Shown piece after piece: positions 62,501 through 64,000 of a stretch of DNA of 64,000 nucleotides. The notes beneath the pieces are model-generated. The model was given only the letters and a program-made list of their open reading frames with translations. It had not been told where the DNA came from and made no database searches. Source of the DNA: Bermanella sp040371755 (GTDB lineage Bacteria > Pseudomonadota > Gammaproteobacteria > Pseudomonadales > Oceanobacteraceae); assembly GCF_040371755.1 (NCBI RefSeq), contig NZ_BAABWE010000007.1, forward strand, positions 144,198-208,197, in the 5' to 3' direction. Positions within the stretch are counted from its first letter, which is position 1. Each line of letters begins with the position of its first letter. Position numbers and translations under genes: made by a program.

Positions 62501-63434
62501 CTTTATTCACAATAACCACATGGGCAGTGTCATCTTAACCACCGACATTAACGGTGTGGTACAGCAGGGCAGCCAGTATTTACCTTATGGTGCCCCGGCT
62601 AATGCACAAAACGCCGAGTTGCAACCCTATGGCTTTAGCGCCAAAGAGCGCGACGCATCGGAATTAATGTATTTCGAAGCCCGCTATTACGACCCGCTCA
62701 GTGCCCGTTTTATTTCACCCGACCCGTTATTTGCGGCGGAGTTGGAGAAGTGTATTGAGAGCATTATTGAGTGTAATTTGTATCAGTATACGGGGAATAA
62801 TCCGGTTAATTCAGTTGATACAGAAGGTACTTTTTTATTGACAGCTGGCGTTGCGATGATTGCTGATGCGGTAACGCAGGGTGTATTAATTGCAGCTGGT
62901 GTACAAGATGAATTTGATGTAAGCAGTGTTATAGTTAGTGGCGTGGCTGGAGCAACAGGAGTTGGTTTAACTAACTTAGGAAGGAAATTTGGTAAAGCTG
63001 GTGAGGTATTTTTGGATATAGCAGCTGAAACTGGAGAGACAGTTGCTAAGTCTACTGTGAACAATATTGAAGAGGGTAAAGGTTTTGAGGCTCCTGATCC
63101 CGCTGAACTAGCATTAGGAACAATGAGCAGCTTGGGTAGTAAGAAAATGATGGAAACCGGCGGAAAATTTTTGGGCCAAGATATGGCTAGCTTTAATCCT
63201 AAAGTGAGAAATGTAGACAATAAAATTGCATTTCAGAAAGAAGCTTTGAATTCAGCGAAGTCGAATAGTGAAATTATAACAAGAACTGCAAAAATTGAAT
63301 CTCTTTCTAATAGTAAAGTTGTAAATGATATTACTAGTAGCTATAGCGAGGCAACATCTCTAGTTATGGGGGAATTAGGTAATAAGTCTGTAGGGAATAC
63401 GGTTACTGCTGCAACTTCAGAGAAAGGTGATTGA
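56538..63434 (+). CDS. Giant SpvB/TcdB/RHS-repeat protein, polymorphic toxin candidate
   Basis: 2298 aa from GTG 56538, with a Sec signal peptide (LLPFFFTCVLAISPMPFAHA). SpvB domain at about 50-340 (GGASYAVSIAVPKGPSGLQP; SLNYSSGKGAGIAGLGWEFN). FG-GAP/VCBS-type repeats occur at about 395-740 (LTDLDGDGQADFLH, LQDINGDGLADLVY). A TcdB middle domain lies near 745-870 (DNGMGLRTQLDFTSMG; DYRDAYYDAYKKQFRGFAF). RHS/YD repeats fill about 960-1760. Two PGWN modules at about 1798-1973 interrupt, then the RHS-associated core (HNNHMGSVILTTDINGVVQQ; YFEARYYDPLSARFISPDPL). The usual DPxGL after SPD is replaced by a longer insert before YQYTGNNPVNSVD. The last 208 residues are unlike known toxins, with one hydrophobic stretch. 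Encases a C-terminal toxin in other family members; here toxin activity is inferred. Confidence 0.88.
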   Translation: MQYLTQTPALLKQQAFRLLPFFFTCVLAISPMPFAHAEEDTSVKGDNISLPEGPGSLEGLGKAFEPSLNTGGASYAVSIAVPKGPSGLQPELSLNYSSGKGAGIAGLGWEFNIPSIQRSQENGQPTYSHIDVLTYMGDTLVPLTDGSYAPSKQSQFIRFYQTHLGFIAKDKAGNIFEFGAVDELNSGSNHLVATGPNVNTLNGIYEWKLTKHTNAKGVSITYQYATPHEANQDAKAVASQNILAVSRIQYGLSSAVKNTINVNYEIRPDGFTSYQSGFKQHTQHRIKSIEVLHGNRLLWSYQLAYEYELGDSLYPSKHEQALNSGISLLKKVTRFNPDKTQQLPPMRFEYSEIFAADQDIAPLGNFSSDEDIDLNQNGVLDTSALIQVQGLPTGINVVGQDASLTDLTNDGLPDWLFYKNGQYHFAQNLGPNKLGQPQFAAAKTLNRAPVAPLNDASVDLTDLDGDGQADFLHRISDSTWLYYRNQGNGEFAQAVAYPNIPTIRPGTTGTSFMDINLDQRLDIISAQDQYLRYCQNGEANPAASLAQGYDQDLAPFGNFPGPEDIDFNANKQFDIPQWQCSGSILSPLPAGINLTNKAVKLADMNGDRLKDFAWLRQLNSKIQVKYWPHKGQLAFDDAIAIQNGPDATGLVVERLKLQDINGDGLADLVYVQPGQIRFWLQQLSANGPRWADAQAVEAPNYVPTAVGVFEGDINGNGTSDFIWVSANGSITPQYLDISGDTKSHLMTVIDNGMGLRTQLDFTSMGAMQQAASDAGYPWQISSPISQQVVSKRTHILPLDTTGDNQTDRIVQTYDYRDAYYDAYKKQFRGFAFAQVETLGDTAKGTQVSRHYFYTGAPDGQDNDGDGNIDERELDGTTEEAPLIGSTKMVELSSKAIPTGAQAGNPIDLIPGVELAHDQTVQKQITAWSLRRIHTINSTVASMSGKEVSFVQKDKEQTVYSEFSNNVKQSIKEHSYDDWGNLVSTTDYGLLDEIGDESFTKNTFAYHANGVFQMPASTYVYAGLDDRGSRLSGEKTYYDNLGFGQLSRGLATQKQNWKTAQEWVTTQTNVYDGIGNPILLIDGEGRRRQLVWDTHHRTYPTEEWIYANGVDKQPLRIQAIYDTGLGVLTQHIGFNEETTTLTYDDFGRLTSIQKPHESTPATQYSYHFVDPFRQLEYQFAYEGFNDSGLTANALDKTSFVQTRLLRDDDQIEEVRAHIDGLGRELATITKDEQGYIVSESKWYDNQGRAIKTFRPWRTPSQAFILPSGDTLATDIQLDPHGRPLSETLPEDNLGNRSIISYEYFPRKVLTTDPAGYQSEKTFNAQDKVLQLSQQMHIDDALTWQHSQFIYDPLGRLTELNDAHNNIKHQRFNGLGHKVWQSDLDQGVTQYQYDTTGKLISKTDQMGRNLYYHYDGAGRLTQVLDNSHKQLFQYHYDQPQYAAQTTGYKGKLTWVEEFHDSTVNNGQPHSEHYHYDLRGNVIHKQRSLFGVPYKFHYQYDGQDRLARQIFPDGDNLDYQYNLRGQLKSISGMVDKLHYDEAGQLKTIDYANGTQQQRNYDGKGQLIDLASKKGSSQLDLLTYQYDGRGNLERIDNILQSRLTQTFEYDAISQLKIATGGYGQLRYQYDAIGNILAKRHDMPANWSLTTDHDMQNLQYAGGTKNRISKAGKAGPHAVTSSDNGYEWQYNGVGQREKTTYPDGSYSQLSWDQLGRLTKWEKKNASDELVSFEAYQYDFKGRRIYKTSTTVGAGLANSNFYVDKHYEIRNDSAQKHVFAGNLRLGRLETPIVQALPQIRAYSLNPGWNQVFLPVQPDGSSIFEQLGTYGATQTVLRFNSEKQRYQAYDQNKTELVYKTLNKLNARDVVWIKTPSQQTWEFEGASQAQDTVAQVLNPGWNQVQLPITRNNGGETSLELYARKNGLSNIWHYDSANNQWQHYSAENDSVGATSGAINEQLLPNTLTEIQPNKVYWVQTPRYQVLSQAGGINSTKYFIHNNHMGSVILTTDINGVVQQGSQYLPYGAPANAQNAELQPYGFSAKERDASELMYFEARYYDPLSARFISPDPLFAAELEKCIESIIECNLYQYTGNNPVNSVDTEGTFLLTAGVAMIADAVTQGVLIAAGVQDEFDVSSVIVSGVAGATGVGLTNLGRKFGKAGEVFLDIAAETGETVAKSTVNNIEEGKGFEAPDPAELALGTMSSLGSKKMMETGGKFLGQDMASFNPKVRNVDNKIAFQKEALNSAKSNSEIITRTAKIESLSNSKVVNDITSSYSEATSLVMGELGNKSVGNTVTAATSEKGD
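61929..62224 (+). repeat. Duplicated PGWN module in the RHS gene
   Basis: A 23-base stretch encoding LNPGWNQV occurs identically at 61929-61951 and 62202-62224, each opening a module of about 85-90 residues that ends in VVWIKTP or VYWVQTP. The protein-level modules have GWN, a W-x-Y/F-D/N middle and an aromatic end, and match two modules at the start of the 1551-aa protein. Confidence 0.8.
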
Positions 63435-63994
63435 TGGCTAAATTTTTATGTCATAGTTTATGGTTTGATTTTGGTGTTGTATTGCCAATGCTTATATCAG
63501 GTGTATTCCTGAGTTGGATTGCACTTTTGGGGTTGGATGATGTTACAGAGCTTAAGCAGGTGGATGAAACATATGTTTTATCAGTTTTGTTCTATTTTAT
63601 TTTACTTCTTCCGTCAATATTCATAATTTTCAAAAGTTTTACTCAAATTTTATCCTGGATAATATTTGGCTGGATCAAAAAATCATATGGTAATAAGAAG
63701 GGGCATATAATTTTTAGTTTTTCCGGAAGATGCATTAACCTTATCAATTTATGTTCAATTGAAATTGACAAAATTCGAAGCATTTCATATATGAATACTG
63801 AATTAGATGTAAATACGAAAAATGGAGAAAAGAAGCCAATATTTGGTGCAAAATGTAAATGGAATGAAGGGTTTGAGGTTGAATTTAAAATCCCAAATAA
63901 AATATATATCGAGGCAAAAAAGAAAAATTATTATGTATGGTTTCAAGTTAGGTATCTTAAATATTTGAATTTTTATCGTTGTTTTAAGATATAA
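63434..63994 (+). CDS. Small membrane protein, candidate immunity protein
   Basis: 186 aa from ATG 63434, which overlaps the RHS stop codon by one base (TGATG), with AAAGG 6 bases upstream. Two or three hydrophobic segments lie in the first 80 residues (LPMLISGVFLSWIALLG; LSVLFYFILLLPSIFIIF). The rest is a basic, beta-rich cytoplasmic-looking domain (NTKNGEKKPIFGAKCKWNEG). No family recognised. Its AT-rich composition equals that of the toxin tip just upstream and differs from the RHS body. An overlapping small gene after an RHS toxin is the standard place for a cognate immunity gene, and a membrane location would fit a membrane-acting toxin. The gene is complete, ending 6 bases before the window edge. 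Confidence 0.7.
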   Translation: MAKFLCHSLWFDFGVVLPMLISGVFLSWIALLGLDDVTELKQVDETYVLSVLFYFILLLPSIFIIFKSFTQILSWIIFGWIKKSYGNKKGHIIFSFSGRCINLINLCSIEIDKIRSISYMNTELDVNTKNGEKKPIFGAKCKWNEGFEVEFKIPNKIYIEAKKKNYYVWFQVRYLKYLNFYRCFKI

Positions 63995-64000
63995 ACAAAA

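Overview
The window reads as chromosome of a marine-type gammaproteobacterium, probably in or near the Oceanospirillales. This is an inference from family resemblance: rimK, the divergent hdfR/maoP pair, FadH, PuuA/PuuB, a complete type I-F CRISPR-Cas system and a GlyGly-CTERM protease all fit, and the base composition is moderately AT-rich. No rRNA or other definitive taxonomic marker is present; one tRNA-Pro(GGG) is.

Layout. 1-3.0 kb: housekeeping genes (rimK 5' end, DUF1003 membrane protein, hdfR/maoP pair, periplasmic rhodanese). 3.2-13.9 kb: a canonical I-F1 CRISPR-Cas locus in the order cas1, cas2-3, csy1, csy2, csy3, csy4, then a leader with a perfect IHF consensus and an array of 31 repeats and 30 spacers with an exact 60-bp period. 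The array has two blocks of repeat alleles. Beyond its degenerate end lie an IS3-type remnant, a gene for a cysteine-rich secreted protein of unknown function, and a solitary diverged CRISPR repeat whose stem is kept by G-U pairs. 16.6-30.3 kb: metabolism and signalling (FadH, orphan short flagellin, molybdopterin oxidoreductase plus SDR, an EAL phosphodiesterase with a degenerate GGDEF domain, lipase, tRNA-Pro, polyamine genes puuA/puuB with a TetR regulator). 30.3-34.2 kb: a possibly structured non-coding stretch, then a two-gene unit pairing a dCache-like sensor fused to a ParA/CpaE-like P-loop domain with a prokaryotic pentameric ligand-gated ion channel. 34.2-41.1 kb: DUF962 protein, AraC and LysR regulators, a phosphotransferase/histidine-phosphatase/SDR operon and a strictosidine-synthase-like protein. 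41.3-43.1 kb: a trypsin-like exoprotease with a GlyGly-CTERM tail.

43.3 kb to the end: about 20 kb of co-directional, tightly packed genes for exported proteins. They are a calcium-loop/propeller protein, a lipoprotein, a parvulin-type PPIase lipoprotein, a 1551-aa protein with a proprotein-convertase P-domain, a 969-aa protein with features like the C-terminal part of Tc-toxin A subunits, a tail-fibre-like protein, and a 2298-aa SpvB/TcdB/RHS protein with a compositionally distinct C-terminal tip. A small membrane protein overlaps its stop codon and is a candidate immunity protein. Several members share sequence modules (tandem PGWN modules, FPGPED calcium-like loops), and the first gene's ribosome binding site lies in an 11-bp hairpin. 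I infer an exported Tc/RHS-like toxin or surface-effector complex with its own chaperone. This locus and the sensor/channel pair are the two strongest candidates for undescribed systems.
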